Shown: one piece after another, positions 48,301-56,063 of the stretch
How positions within the stretch are numbered: the stretch's first letter is position 1
How the letters are laid out: each line of letters begins with the position of its first letter
NCBI RefSeq assembly: GCF_026309355.1
Contig: NZ_JAPJZK010000001.1
Location: 2,934,501-2,998,500 of the forward strand
DNA length: 64,000 bases
Reading direction: 5' to 3'
From: Spartinivicinus marinus
GTDB lineage: Bacteria; Pseudomonadota; Gammaproteobacteria; Pseudomonadales; Zooshikellaceae
Notes under the pieces: generated by a model
Databases searched by the model: none
Seen by the model: the letters and a program-made list of their open reading frames with translations, nothing else
Told to the model about the DNA's origin: nothing
Position numbers and translations under genes: made by a program

Positions 48301-48688
48301 CTTTTAATGCCCGCCAGGGGCCGTAAGTTAGCTCAATTTCTGGAAAAACGGCCAGCAAACACCAACGACTGAAAGCATCATTTTTTTCGTAAAGGGCAAA
48401 TAATATTTGGTGAAGTTTTAAGCATTCAGTTAATGGGACTTCAGCATCAGCCGTTTCTAAAGCTTTAATTCGCTCTACCCGTAAAGCCCATTGTTCTTCT
48501 TTCGGTTTTTTGCGGAAGGCACTGGTGGAAATTTCAGCAATAAATGAATCAAATGTATCGGCGCCTTGGCGAATGGGTTTTTCAGGGATTTCTATTTGTT
48601 GGGAAAGTTGAATAATGAGTCTTACAAGCTGAGGGTCGCTTACCTGCAATGCCCGATGTAGTTGATCGAGCGTCAATCGTAGTGACAC
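45395..48688 (-). CDS. BRCT-domain, HEAT-like protein (retron accessory)
   Basis: This is the first protein gene of the operon, 1097 aa. The N-terminal 600 residues are helical and repeat-like (ALFNSPSDNARVYAASYART, SLIRLIDNSNETVRQLAFDL). A BRCT domain follows at about 634-715: FGGDSFLFTGKLAKMTRSEA, then KVTTAGGSNASGVTKKLKWL, as in DNA ligase BRCTs. A second helical region comes after, with a Ser/Lys-rich insert (KNSSSSKTAKTSKKKGNG). BRCT domains often bind DNA ends or phosphates. It begins about 100 bases after the end of the proposed msr-msd RNA and is probably on the same transcript. Confidence 0.88.
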   Translation of the reverse strand: MSLRLTLDQLHRALQVSDPQLVRLIIQLSQQIEIPEKPIRQGADTFDSFIAEISTSAFRKKPKEEQWALRVERIKALETADAEVPLTECLKLHQILFALYEKNDAFSRWCLLAVFPEIELTYGPWRALKAIFKQAEADNDTIIYGALAARFDQALASGHFKINRSTLVYLTRRAWRYLRRKGEQLPACYPDTACDVLAHYTDDTHWSHTWIANHIFYHENGQYNRNRFTFRSRPSTLLKYRAFADSWRLTPRPLFALLEQAQAEQVRRYATTALKTDFRASLREVEPQWISRLVGNQSATIDDFVIWVLDNVPRFEQTAFKTLGLHDTVLALFNSPSDNARVYAASYARTHARDLSIPSLIRLIDNSNETVRQLAFDLIQSHEPRKGIGLDNWGAILETHYGYQFAESVLLKHFSKRELTPDWYQQHLLQPASNGFDFTVKHLTQHHSNKSLGALYFSQLLEMLDYQQQRARKTIRFACEALTEFDLNSLPTDFLKATLINPKTQRYIAHWVDQGLLSPKSLELTFLKAIAFHLSWEQDAWLTALKQSKPWAKELTYSQELAETIFAWLADIRHFTPEQLSFDWLMTLVERSEPLYHDFAVDVMNRAFLPADFAPDTGEQPPSKTATSAETEINVDFGGDSFLFTGKLAKMTRSEAKNKVTTAGGSNASGVTKKLKWLVIGDDGSPLYGEGRKGSKQVKAESLIEEGAELKIISETAFLQMLTGEQREFSDDAIDAGCNRLWKMMTTPGKEDAPLTLFALSYIRHHHPDICLKETDRPVDPGAEIPADFLSFERVQPLFNDNRINIRAFALELAHWEFARWQPPIENIVALCESPYKPVRDFIAKALTADATPEHKRYRLDPDILTPDAVYSFCEAADQSARKLGMVLIEKHPRLQLPQELFRLTESPDRSVRGFVIQRFWHWYRDRGITQGWKPQLSSVATLGAKAKQQAEADQQNLGAGAPVKPTALPADHDSLEQFLRRILFEIAPGRLAKNSSSSKTAKTSKKKGNGEMINKLKPLPTRKAKLNVIETLRDIAVADNDFARYVLPLLQEFKGSRGKSEHAACLVAVTRITAKHPELSVLTTPKMGAQLKGNEQ

Positions 48689-48790
48689 AAATCGTCCCCT
48701 TTCCTGTTAGCTTATTTGTATTGGGTATAGAAAGTATTAGGAAGAGTTGGGAAAGTGCTCCCTCAAAATTAAGAGAGCCCAACCCCTATT

Positions 48791-49037
48791 CTGGAAGGGT
48801 TTACTACTAAACCTGGAACATTGACGACTCACTGATCCCACCGACGGTAGTGCACCTACTTGTTGTGCGGAACCCCGATCGGCGTGGTTGTTCCAGACCG
48901 CAACAACAAGTAGGTGCACTACCGTCGAAGTGGGGCTGAAACAGTCGTCATTGTGCTTGAAAGTTGGAGGACTATTCCCCTCGGTCAGCGCAACGCTAAC
49001 CACAGTGCAGAGCACTCAGCTAAACCTGTACTTCCAG
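48791..49037 (-). ncRNA. Candidate retron msr-msd RNA
   Basis: Read on the minus strand, the order is as follows. Arm a1 is CTGGAAG-TACA-GGTTTA (49037-49021). A G at 49020 in UUUAGC is the likely branching guanosine. Three short hairpins follow: 49016-49004 (AGTGC/GCACT), 49001-48983 (GGTTAGCG/CGCTGACC) and 48982-48967 (GAGG/CCTC). Then a long msd stem has arms starting CGACGGTAGTGCACCTACTT (48927-48903 with 48866-48842), extended outward by CCCCAC/GTGGG and GACGACT/AGTCGTC. Arm a2 is TAAACC-CTTCCAG (48803-48791), complementary to a1 with a four-base bulge. This is the textbook msr-msd plan. Exact ends are uncertain. Confidence 0.82.
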
Positions 49038-49064
49038 CAACTGCTTACTAGAAACAGTTATCTT

Positions 49065-49093
49065 TTTATAACAAAGCGATATGAGTGTCGCAA
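49065..49093 (-). promoter_or_regulatory. Candidate sigma70 promoter of the retron RNA and operon
   Basis: On the minus strand TTGCGA (49093-49088) and TATAAA (49070-49065) are spaced by 17 bases. Start of transcription is expected near 49058, about 20 bases before the a1 arm. No other strong promoter is visible before the first protein gene. Confidence 0.6.
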
Positions 49094-49320
49094 CCAAAAA
49101 ATGAATAATTGGTATCTAAAAAACCAGCAAGTGATAAACAGTCGTATTTCAATATCGACAATAGTCGTATTTACAAAAGGTGTACTTTTCTTGCGGTTAA
49201 TTAAGGACAGAAGATGTTCATTTATTCTACAGTTGCTGCTTGATGTGACTTTATTAACGCTTTAGATTAGTCAAAAGCTAATTTAGCAAGACAGGTGTTA
49301 CCAGAACACAAGAGCAAGTC

Positions 49321-49368
49321 CCTTCTCCCCTGTGGGGAGAAGGGCTCATTAGCTACTGCATAATGAGC
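49321..49368. repeat. Two adjacent hairpins
   Basis: CCTTCTCCCC-TGT-GGGGAGAAGG (49321-49343) is directly followed by GCTCATTA / TAATGAGC (49344-49368). Neither has a U-run. They lie in the 600-base gap between the retron promoter and hamA and may insulate the two divergent defence operons. Confidence 0.6.
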
Positions 49369-49456
49369 GATAGCAACACTAATTGTTATAGAAAGTGCTA
49401 GCAGGGGAGGATGAAAGGATAGATAGAGACATAGCATAAAAGGTATTCACGAAGGC

Positions 49457-49564
49457 TATGGAGTAACAGGGTATTCTTCCGCCCCCCTTGAAGGCCCATC
49501 CCTGGACCATCAAGAGTTAAAAAGGCATCCATGCCTTAGCTTCAGAACACCCTGTTACTCCATA
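49457..49564. repeat. 108-bp element with 16-bp terminal inverted repeats
   Basis: TATGGAGTAACAGGGT at 49457-49472 is exactly complementary to ACCCTGTTACTCCATA at 49549-49564. The inside has no coding capacity. A short match to an end of the dispersed repeat (TATTCACGAAGG) lies just outside at the left. It looks like a small non-autonomous mobile element or a folded RNA. The rest of 49265-49717 holds no gene. Confidence 0.65.
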
Positions 49565-49717
49565 TATCTGGCTTATGGTGTTGTTTGTTGGATTTGAAAG
49601 GTAGGTGGTAGGTTGTTTGGGTTGTATTTAATTGGGGTGGTCCAAGGGCGGTAGCGTTAAAAAATAATTCCTAAAAAATACATATTGAGTAGATAATTTA
49701 GATTGTAAAGGTATCAT

Positions 49718-50662
49718 ATGGAAAATGGCCCATTTGGTTCTAGAAGTATAATAGAAAAAAAAATTACAGAAGACACGTTAAGAAGTTTTCTAGTTGGTTT
49801 TGATCTCAATGATCAAGGAGAAAGCCAGTATAGATGGTCGAAATTAGTTCAAAAAATAACTAATGTAATTCATGAGTTCTCATTTGGTTTTCATGAAGGC
49901 ACTACTACACATAATACACAAACACTTGAGAAATTAGTAGAAGCTGCAAATTCAATTTATAAGATTGATTCATTCCAGAAAGTTAGAGATATATATAGTA
50001 AAAATGACCATATTTCTGACGAGCTAGATGATAAGTATCTAAGGAGGGGGGAGTTTGGTGAGTTGATACTACACTTAATATTGCGTGATCATTTAAATAC
50101 AATACCTCTACTATCTAAAATATACTTTAAAGATTCACTTGGGCATACCGTTCATGGGTTTGACTGTGTACATGTTGAGCCTGAAAGTAAAACTATGTGG
50201 CTGGGTGAATCAAAGTTATACATAGATCCAAAAAGAGGTTTGAGTGAACTAATTAGAGATATAGAAGAGCACTTTAAGACTAATTATTTAGACTCAGAGT
50301 TTAGTTTGATTGCGAAAAAAATAAAGCACTTTAATAATATTCCTGGGTCTGATCATTGGAAGAAGTTGTTGTCAAATACTACTAAACTTAAAGATAAGTT
50401 AGATGAAATATATATTCCTTTGCTTTGTACTTATAGTTGTGACTTATTTGAAAAATATGATGATGAAAACAAAGAGGAGTTTGTTAATGAGTATGAGGAT
50501 AAAATCAGAAAATTAAAAAAATATTTTGATGATAGGAATAACCACCCGTTAAGATCTAGGCTGAAAATAATCGTGATGTTGTTGCCTGTCAAGTGTAAAA
50601 AGGAATTAGTAAAAAGGCTTCATAAGAAGTTATCTCTACTTCAGTCAGTAGGTGATGAATGA
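49718..50662 (+). CDS. hamA: Hachiman defence protein HamA (DUF1837)
   Basis: The 314-aa protein fits the DUF1837 family, the nuclease subunit of the Hachiman anti-phage system. The restriction-like core is visible: RRGEFGELILHLILRD, then GHTVHGFDCVHVE with the acidic residue, and MWLGESKLY with the ExK. Its stop overlaps the start of the helicase gene. In the studied system HamA acts on DNA when released by HamB. Both genes are markedly more AT-rich than the chromosome around them, which is a sign of transfer. The start ATG follows AAAGG. Confidence 0.88.
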   Translation: MENGPFGSRSIIEKKITEDTLRSFLVGFDLNDQGESQYRWSKLVQKITNVIHEFSFGFHEGTTTHNTQTLEKLVEAANSIYKIDSFQKVRDIYSKNDHISDELDDKYLRRGEFGELILHLILRDHLNTIPLLSKIYFKDSLGHTVHGFDCVHVEPESKTMWLGESKLYIDPKRGLSELIRDIEEHFKTNYLDSEFSLIAKKIKHFNNIPGSDHWKKLLSNTTKLKDKLDEIYIPLLCTYSCDLFEKYDDENKEEFVNEYEDKIRKLKKYFDDRNNHPLRSRLKIIVMLLPVKCKKELVKRLHKKLSLLQSVGDE

Positions 50663-52853
50663 AATGAATGGAATAGTTAAAGAAATTGTATCAAAAGAAA
50701 CTTTTGACTTTGATAAGACGTTTTATATATATAAAGAATGCTCACGACTTCTAATTGAAGATGAAGAGAAAGGAATCTATTTATTAATAAATATATTAAA
50801 CTATAGAAGAAAATTTTCATCGAAGTTGAATGAAATGTTGGCAGATATAATAGAGTCAATTGGATTTAATCCATATGTTCTAAAGGAAAAGCTAACACTT
50901 TCATCCACAAGTGCAAATATAAGGTTAAACTCTAATATTTCAAATTATATTGAAGGAAGGTATTTTCATGATGAACAAAAAAATATATTAGATTTGATTA
51001 AGGCAAAAATAAATGTAATTATAAGTGCTGCACCTACAAGTTTTGGAAAAAGTCTACTAATAGAAGAAATTGTAGCTTCTTGTATGTATAGCAATATTGT
51101 AGTTATTCAGCCAACATTGGCTCTCTTAGATGAGACTAGAAAAAAACTAACCAAATATAACGATAAGTATAAGTTGATTGTTAGGACTACTCAGGAGCCA
51201 TCAGTTGAAAAAAAGAACCTATTCCTATTGACTTCTGAAAGAGTTAATGAATATAAAAATTTTCCATATATTGACTTTCTGGTTATCGATGAATTCTATA
51301 AACTTAGCTCAAACAGAGAAGATGAAAGGTCAGACTCACTTAATAACGCATTTCAATACATACTTGTAAAATACAGTCCAAATTTTTATCTTTTAGGGCC
51401 AAACATTGATGGAATATCTGAAGGGTTTGCTGAGAAATATAATGCAGTATTTTATAAAACAAAATATAATATGGTTGCTTGTGAGCAAATAGATATATAT
51501 AAAAAACATAAAGGTAAGTTTGGGAGTAAAAATGAAAAGAAAATATATAAAGAAAAAATACTATTTGAGTTGCTGTATCAGTTAAAGGGGCAAAATACGA
51601 TAGTTTACTGCTCTTCACCAAATAGAGCAAGGTACCTATCGAGAGAGTATTATGAATTTCTTTGTGATAAAAAATTCCCTATAAAAAATCTTGATTTGCC
51701 TATAATTGAATGGATTGAAAACTATATTTCAAATGAATGGTCCTTAATTGATTGTTTAAAGTATGGGGTATGTGTACATGATGGCGCTTTACAAAAACAT
51801 ATAACATCAACGTTGATTGATTACTTTAATAAAGGAATAGTAAATATTCTTTTTTGTACCTCTACAATAATCGAAGGTGTCAATACAGTAGCTAAAAATG
51901 TTGTTTTTTTTGATAATAAGAAAGGTGGGAATAAAATTGATTTTTTTGATTACTCAAATATTAAAGGAAGAGCTGGCAGGTTGATGGAGCATTATATAGG
52001 AAGGATATATAATTTTAATGAAATACCAAAAAAAGATCAAATATACATAGATATACCCTTTCATGAACAAAGCCCTGTCTCAGATGAAGTACTAATAAAT
52101 ATTAATGAAGAAAATATTGTAAATAAAGAGAGTGAGCAATATAAATATATATCAAGCTTGCCTAATGAAAAAAGGGAAATGTTTTCAAAAAATTCGTTGT
52201 ATATCAAAGGACAGGATGGACTTGTTGACAAATTAAGAAGTGAAATAGATGAAAATTATAATTTGATCTGTTGGGATAAACTGCCTAAGTACGAGCAACT
52301 AGATTACTGTTTAGGTCTTGCATGGGAGTTCCTTATCAAGCCTAATGAATCAGTGAAACCAATGACAAGAAAGAAACTTGTAAAGGTTACATTTGATTAT
52401 GGGGTATATAAAAATATAAATACGCTAATAAAAAATAACTATGAATATAAGAGAAAAATAAAGTCAAATTTGACAAGTAAAGAAGTTTTTGATGAGGCAA
52501 TATGTGAAGCATTTCAGATACTAAGGCATTGGTTTCAATATAAAGTTCCAAAGTGGCTATTAGTTGTGAATGAAATTCAAAAATTTGTGTGTAATGAAAG
52601 AGGGATAAGGTCTGGTAATTATGTGTTTTATGCTACATCAATAGAAACTGATTTTATACGTGAAAATTTAACTATCTTATCTGAATATGGTATTCCAAAA
52701 ACAGCGATTAATAAAATGTCAAAATATATAAATCCAAGTATAAATCAAGACTTTGTATTAAAAGAGATATTTAATAATAGATTATATGAAAAGCCTGGAT
52801 TGTTAGAATATGAGAGAATAAAAATAATTGAAAATTTAAATAAAAAATATTAA
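50652..52853 (+). CDS. hamB: Hachiman defence helicase HamB
   Basis: This 733-aa superfamily 2 helicase has Walker A in SAAPTSFGKSLLIEEI, motif Ia VVIQPTLALLDETRKKL, DExx box VIDEFYK, motif III region in FYLLGPNID, motif IV TIVYCSSPNRA, motif V LFCTSTIIEGVNTVAKNV and motif VI FSN-type IKGRAGRLMEHYIG. The partner gene hamA overlaps it by 11 bases; the start is GTG at 50652 or the ATG directly after. In Hachiman, HamB surveys DNA and restrains HamA. Confidence 0.9.
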   Translation: MMNEMNGIVKEIVSKETFDFDKTFYIYKECSRLLIEDEEKGIYLLINILNYRRKFSSKLNEMLADIIESIGFNPYVLKEKLTLSSTSANIRLNSNISNYIEGRYFHDEQKNILDLIKAKINVIISAAPTSFGKSLLIEEIVASCMYSNIVVIQPTLALLDETRKKLTKYNDKYKLIVRTTQEPSVEKKNLFLLTSERVNEYKNFPYIDFLVIDEFYKLSSNREDERSDSLNNAFQYILVKYSPNFYLLGPNIDGISEGFAEKYNAVFYKTKYNMVACEQIDIYKKHKGKFGSKNEKKIYKEKILFELLYQLKGQNTIVYCSSPNRARYLSREYYEFLCDKKFPIKNLDLPIIEWIENYISNEWSLIDCLKYGVCVHDGALQKHITSTLIDYFNKGIVNILFCTSTIIEGVNTVAKNVVFFDNKKGGNKIDFFDYSNIKGRAGRLMEHYIGRIYNFNEIPKKDQIYIDIPFHEQSPVSDEVLININEENIVNKESEQYKYISSLPNEKREMFSKNSLYIKGQDGLVDKLRSEIDENYNLICWDKLPKYEQLDYCLGLAWEFLIKPNESVKPMTRKKLVKVTFDYGVYKNINTLIKNNYEYKRKIKSNLTSKEVFDEAICEAFQILRHWFQYKVPKWLLVVNEIQKFVCNERGIRSGNYVFYATSIETDFIRENLTILSEYGIPKTAINKMSKYINPSINQDFVLKEIFNNRLYEKPGLLEYERIKIIENLNKKY

Positions 52854-52904
52854 CTCATAAATGGCTGGTGAATGCATATGAAAATAATTGAGTAGGAAGT
52901 ATAA

Positions 52905-53681
52905 ATGCACATTCTATTCCCCAGTGACTACTTCAAACCATCTCAACCCGATGAAATGTATCAAGCTCAGGCTGAAGCATTCGATAATAAAGGTATTCAG
53001 TATTCAACGATTAGCTTAGACGAGTTAAGCCCATTATCAAGAATAACGCCAGCAGTATCTAATGATGTTATCTACCGTGGTTGGATGTTAAATGAACAAG
53101 AGTACCAAAATTTGTGTGTATCTATTGCAAGCAGTGGTGGTACACCTTATATAAGCGTTGAGTCATATTTAGCTTTACATCACCTACCAAACTGGTATGA
53201 ATTGATAGCTGATCTAACGCCAGAAACGATCATCTTACCTAAAGATTGTAATCTTGAGTTAGAGTTGAAAAATATAGGTTGGGAAAGTTACTTTATCAAA
53301 GACTATGTGAAGTCATTGAAGACATCAGTCGGGTCAATAATCAATGAACCATCACAAGCGGTAACGGTTGCTGATGAAATGAAGAAATTCCGTGGTAAGA
53401 TTGAAGGTGGATTTTGTATTCGAAAAGTTGAAAACTTTTTGCCAGATACTGAAGAGAGATATTTTGTCCTTGATGGTAAGGTATTTGCTTCAGAGAAAAG
53501 CCAGTCTATACCTGAAATAGTGGTAGAGTGTGCCAGCCGAATAGCATCACGATTCTTTTCTATCGATCTCACCGAAACAAAAGAGGGTAAAGAAAGAGTA
53601 GTTGAAGTGGGTGATGGGCAGGTTTCTGACATAGTTGGTTGGTCACCTGAACGCTTTGCTAGGATTTTTGTTGATGGTTAA
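52905..53681 (+). CDS. ATP-grasp protein, R2K type
   Basis: The protein has 258 aa. The C-terminal half has the R2K ATP-grasp pattern: GGFCIRKVENFLPDTEERYF, then FVLDGKVF, a CASRIASRFFSIDLTE segment, and VVEVGDGQVSDI, the metal-binding end. The N-terminal half (ILFPSDYFKPSQPDEMYQAQ, YRGWMLNEQEY) is the usual partner region. Such enzymes join an amino acid or similar group to a carboxylate. Their linkage to bacterial conflict systems is known from family surveys, but the substrate is unknown. It follows hamB by 51 bases and may be co-transcribed. Confidence 0.8.
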   Translation: MHILFPSDYFKPSQPDEMYQAQAEAFDNKGIQYSTISLDELSPLSRITPAVSNDVIYRGWMLNEQEYQNLCVSIASSGGTPYISVESYLALHHLPNWYELIADLTPETIILPKDCNLELELKNIGWESYFIKDYVKSLKTSVGSIINEPSQAVTVADEMKKFRGKIEGGFCIRKVENFLPDTEERYFVLDGKVFASEKSQSIPEIVVECASRIASRFFSIDLTETKEGKERVVEVGDGQVSDIVGWSPERFARIFVDG

Positions 53682-54138
53682 GAAAACTATGAAATCAGGT
53701 AGACCTACAAAAGTAGCTATAAATCATGATAATTATCATGCTGAACATATAGGAAGAACTACAGATGAACTTCAGTTCTTTTTAACTACTCCATTTGAGC
53801 CTGCAACTAATGACTCTGATGGTTGTGAATATATTGCTCTTTTTAAATTTGACTTAAATGGAAATCTTGTTGACTCTTATATCGATTGTTTAGGCCCAAG
53901 AGGATCGTATGATGATGAAGAAAGAACAAAAAAATATGTAGCACTTTTAAGCAGCCTTGGAGAAGTAGATTATTGTCGAATTGAAGTTAAACCATTTTCT
54001 GTAAAATATAATAGTGTAAATATTGGTCTTATTGTAAGAGAGCCAGAATACGAAGAGGATGTATGGGCAGTAGAGTTATTACCTGGTAACTATATGGCAT
54101 TCTTTGAGCCATGGGATAGTGGTGAGTACGATACGTAA
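53674..54138 (+). CDS. Hypothetical protein
   Basis: The 154 aa belong to no family I recognise. It is acidic with a strand-rich look: DELQFFLTTPFEPATNDSDG, CEYIALFKFDLNGNLVDSYI, DDEERTKKYVALLSSLGEV. It resembles small immunity-like proteins only in size and charge. The ATG at 53674 overlaps the stop of the ATP-grasp gene by eight bases; a second ATG at 53689 is possible. Confidence 0.65.
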   Translation: MVKKTMKSGRPTKVAINHDNYHAEHIGRTTDELQFFLTTPFEPATNDSDGCEYIALFKFDLNGNLVDSYIDCLGPRGSYDDEERTKKYVALLSSLGEVDYCRIEVKPFSVKYNSVNIGLIVREPEYEEDVWAVELLPGNYMAFFEPWDSGEYDT

Positions 54139-54140
54139 TC

Positions 54141-54839
54141 ATGAAATTCAACCGAATAGGTATCGCTAAAAGACTAATCCTTGCTGAAAAGTATAAGCAG
54201 GCAAAGAAGTTATTAATTCCTTTGGCTAAACAAGGTAACGCTGAAGCTCAACTTATTCTAGGTTATTTGTATTATGGTGGTGACCCGGAAATGTCTGCCA
54301 AGGAATCTGAGTATTGGCTTAAAAAAAGTGCAAATAATAAACATCCAGAAGCTGTAGCTTTACTTGCGAATACCAATTATAAGAAAGGTTGCTGGTCTTC
54401 TGTACCTAGTACCCAAAAAGCGATTAAACAACTAGAATGGGCTGCAAGGAAGGGTTCAGCTGAAGCACAAAGAAGCCTTGCATGTGCTTATGCACATGGT
54501 GAAGTCGTTCCTTTAGATAACAATAAGGTTATGTATTGGGATGAATTGGCTGCAAAACAAGGATTAGCTGAGTCTCAAAACGACTTAGCGCTGATGCTGC
54601 TTTCTGGAGAAGGTGGTAAAGCTGATATAGAGCAAGCCATTTATTGGTATGAACAATCAGCTAGCAAAGACCATAATGTACCTCATGCACAGTGGGCTGC
54701 TGAAATGCTAGCTAGTATTTATATGGGTGAATTTGATACACAATATCTAAATGAAGAAAAAGCCAGTTATTGGCAGGCTAGAGCTTCTTACTTAAGCACG
54801 CTCAGTTTTCGGTCGCACCCCGATTGGTTTTATAAATGA
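54141..54839 (+). CDS. Sel1-repeat protein
   Basis: The 232 aa form about five Sel1-like repeats (AQLILGYLYYGGDPEMSAKE, AQRSLACAYAHGEVVPLDNN, SQNDLALMLLSGEGGKADIE, with YW/WYEQSA following). There is no signal peptide. Sel1 arrays mediate protein contacts. It begins two bases after the previous stop and overlaps the next gene by four bases, so three genes are coupled. Confidence 0.85.
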   Translation: MKFNRIGIAKRLILAEKYKQAKKLLIPLAKQGNAEAQLILGYLYYGGDPEMSAKESEYWLKKSANNKHPEAVALLANTNYKKGCWSSVPSTQKAIKQLEWAARKGSAEAQRSLACAYAHGEVVPLDNNKVMYWDELAAKQGLAESQNDLALMLLSGEGGKADIEQAIYWYEQSASKDHNVPHAQWAAEMLASIYMGEFDTQYLNEEKASYWQARASYLSTLSFRSHPDWFYK

Positions 54840-55363
54840 AACAACACCCACAAAAGCAACTCTTCAAAACAAAGCTTATACAGTTGTTAGATAACTATAC
54901 AACTGTTGATAAACTTTTCCCTGTATTGAAGTATCTATATGACTTTTTCAATAGCACTTTACTACCAGCCGTCCCGTTTAAGGTTGAACTGATAAAAACA
55001 GCCAGTATTCAATACAGTGTTTTCTATGAAGCTTCACCTGATATGTCTGAACAAGCGATTCAAATTACTAATACACGCTATGATGCTTATTTATGGACTG
55101 AAGGTAATGGTTGGTGCTTAAATGATGATTTTTATTCAGTTGATGAAATTGCTGAAAACGTTGTAATAAGCGTGCCATTTGAGGATGTGCCTGAAAATGT
55201 GAAAGAGCTTGAATGGTTGCTTGCTAATAAGTTTTGGTTGTTGATTTTAGAACAACTGCCTTGTTTTGGTGAAACAGCGCCTGCTGATACCGAAGAACTC
55301 ATATCATGGGATGATAACTATAGCCAAAGCGAATGGTTTTTAGGGGAGGCCGTCAAGAGATGA
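54836..55363 (+). CDS. Hypothetical protein, 3' end replaced by dispersed repeat
   Basis: The 175 aa match no known family. The last residues (SQSEWFLGEAVKR) and the stop come from dispersed repeat copy 3, which starts at 55319, so the native protein ended differently. A frame that reopens after the repeat (55448-55543) could be the lost tail. The main part is acidic with FSVFYEAS-like strands. Confidence 0.6.
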   Translation: MKQHPQKQLFKTKLIQLLDNYTTVDKLFPVLKYLYDFFNSTLLPAVPFKVELIKTASIQYSVFYEASPDMSEQAIQITNTRYDAYLWTEGNGWCLNDDFYSVDEIAENVVISVPFEDVPENVKELEWLLANKFWLLILEQLPCFGETAPADTEELISWDDNYSQSEWFLGEAVKR

Positions 55364-55447
55364 AGCCCCATGAGTTTATGTTTTTATAAATGATTGGGGT
55401 GAAGAGCGAGGACAACAAACCTTAAAAATAATTCGAGAAGGGTATAT
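55319..55447 (+). repeat. Dispersed repeat copy 3
   Basis: The sequence begins TATAGCCAAAGCGAATGG and ends TTCGAGAAGGGTATAT. It matches copy 1 closely without that copy's extra block. It lies across the end of the gene at 54836. Confidence 0.8.
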
Positions 55448-55543
55448 GTGTTAGCTGGTACAAGTCTAGAGAATATGGAGATCTTATCCAGAGCTGAATG
55501 GGATAACCTCTGTAATAGAGAGCAAAGATGGTTTGAAGAGTAA
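55448..55543 (+). pseudogene. Short ORF after the repeat, possible severed gene tail
   Basis: An open frame reads LAGTSLENMEILSRAEWDNL, then CNREQRWFEE-stop. It begins exactly where the dispersed repeat ends and has no ribosome site. It may be the original 3' end of the gene at 54836-55363. This is inference. Confidence 0.35.
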
Positions 55544-55557
55544 TCAATTAACACTGT

Positions 55558-56010
55558 ATGAGTAAAAAAATGTACATACTCCCAAGTAAATTTACAGGAA
55601 TAAATGCTGAACCAATATCATTTGCTAAGTTCAAAGCACTATGTTATTCACTTCAACTGCTTGGGCTAATTCATGTACATAAAGTAGATGGATATAATTA
55701 TCCAAATAACTATTATATGGCTGAAGTCTCTGATAAAGCAGGTAAATTTTACTTTTATCAAAACTGTTTTGCTCCTGTTGGTGGCTTTGGAGTAATAACT
55801 GAACATACAGAAGAATATTTTGATAAAAAAGAGTTAGTCAATGCAATTGCTACAGCAGGTAATGAATTAATTATTCTTTCTGCTAGCGAATTAGATGAAC
55901 AAGTGACGAATGCTCATTTATCTGAACTTAATCAGGAAGAGCTAAAAGTAGTGAAACAATGGTTGCCTAGTTCAGTAGGTAAACTGTTGTTTTCGTGGTA
56001 TTTTGACTAA
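55558..56010 (+). CDS. Hypothetical protein
   Basis: The 150 aa are not recognised. The sequence begins MSKKMYILPSKF and includes YYMAEVSDKAGKFYFYQNCF and a C-terminal LKVVKQWLPSSVGKLLFSWY. There is no signal peptide or clear motif. Orphan small genes like this are common around it. Confidence 0.6.
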   Translation: MSKKMYILPSKFTGINAEPISFAKFKALCYSLQLLGLIHVHKVDGYNYPNNYYMAEVSDKAGKFYFYQNCFAPVGGFGVITEHTEEYFDKKELVNAIATAGNELIILSASELDEQVTNAHLSELNQEELKVVKQWLPSSVGKLLFSWYFD

Positions 56011-56063
56011 GTTAAAGCAACTTTAGTATCGATAGATTTTGAATAGTCTTTAATTAAATAAAA

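Noticed and set aside
48888-49265. Open frame of 125 codons on the plus strand across the retron leader
   Set aside because: It runs antisense through the msr-msd hairpins, has low-quality protein-like sequence and no ribosome site. The RNA structure explains the region better.
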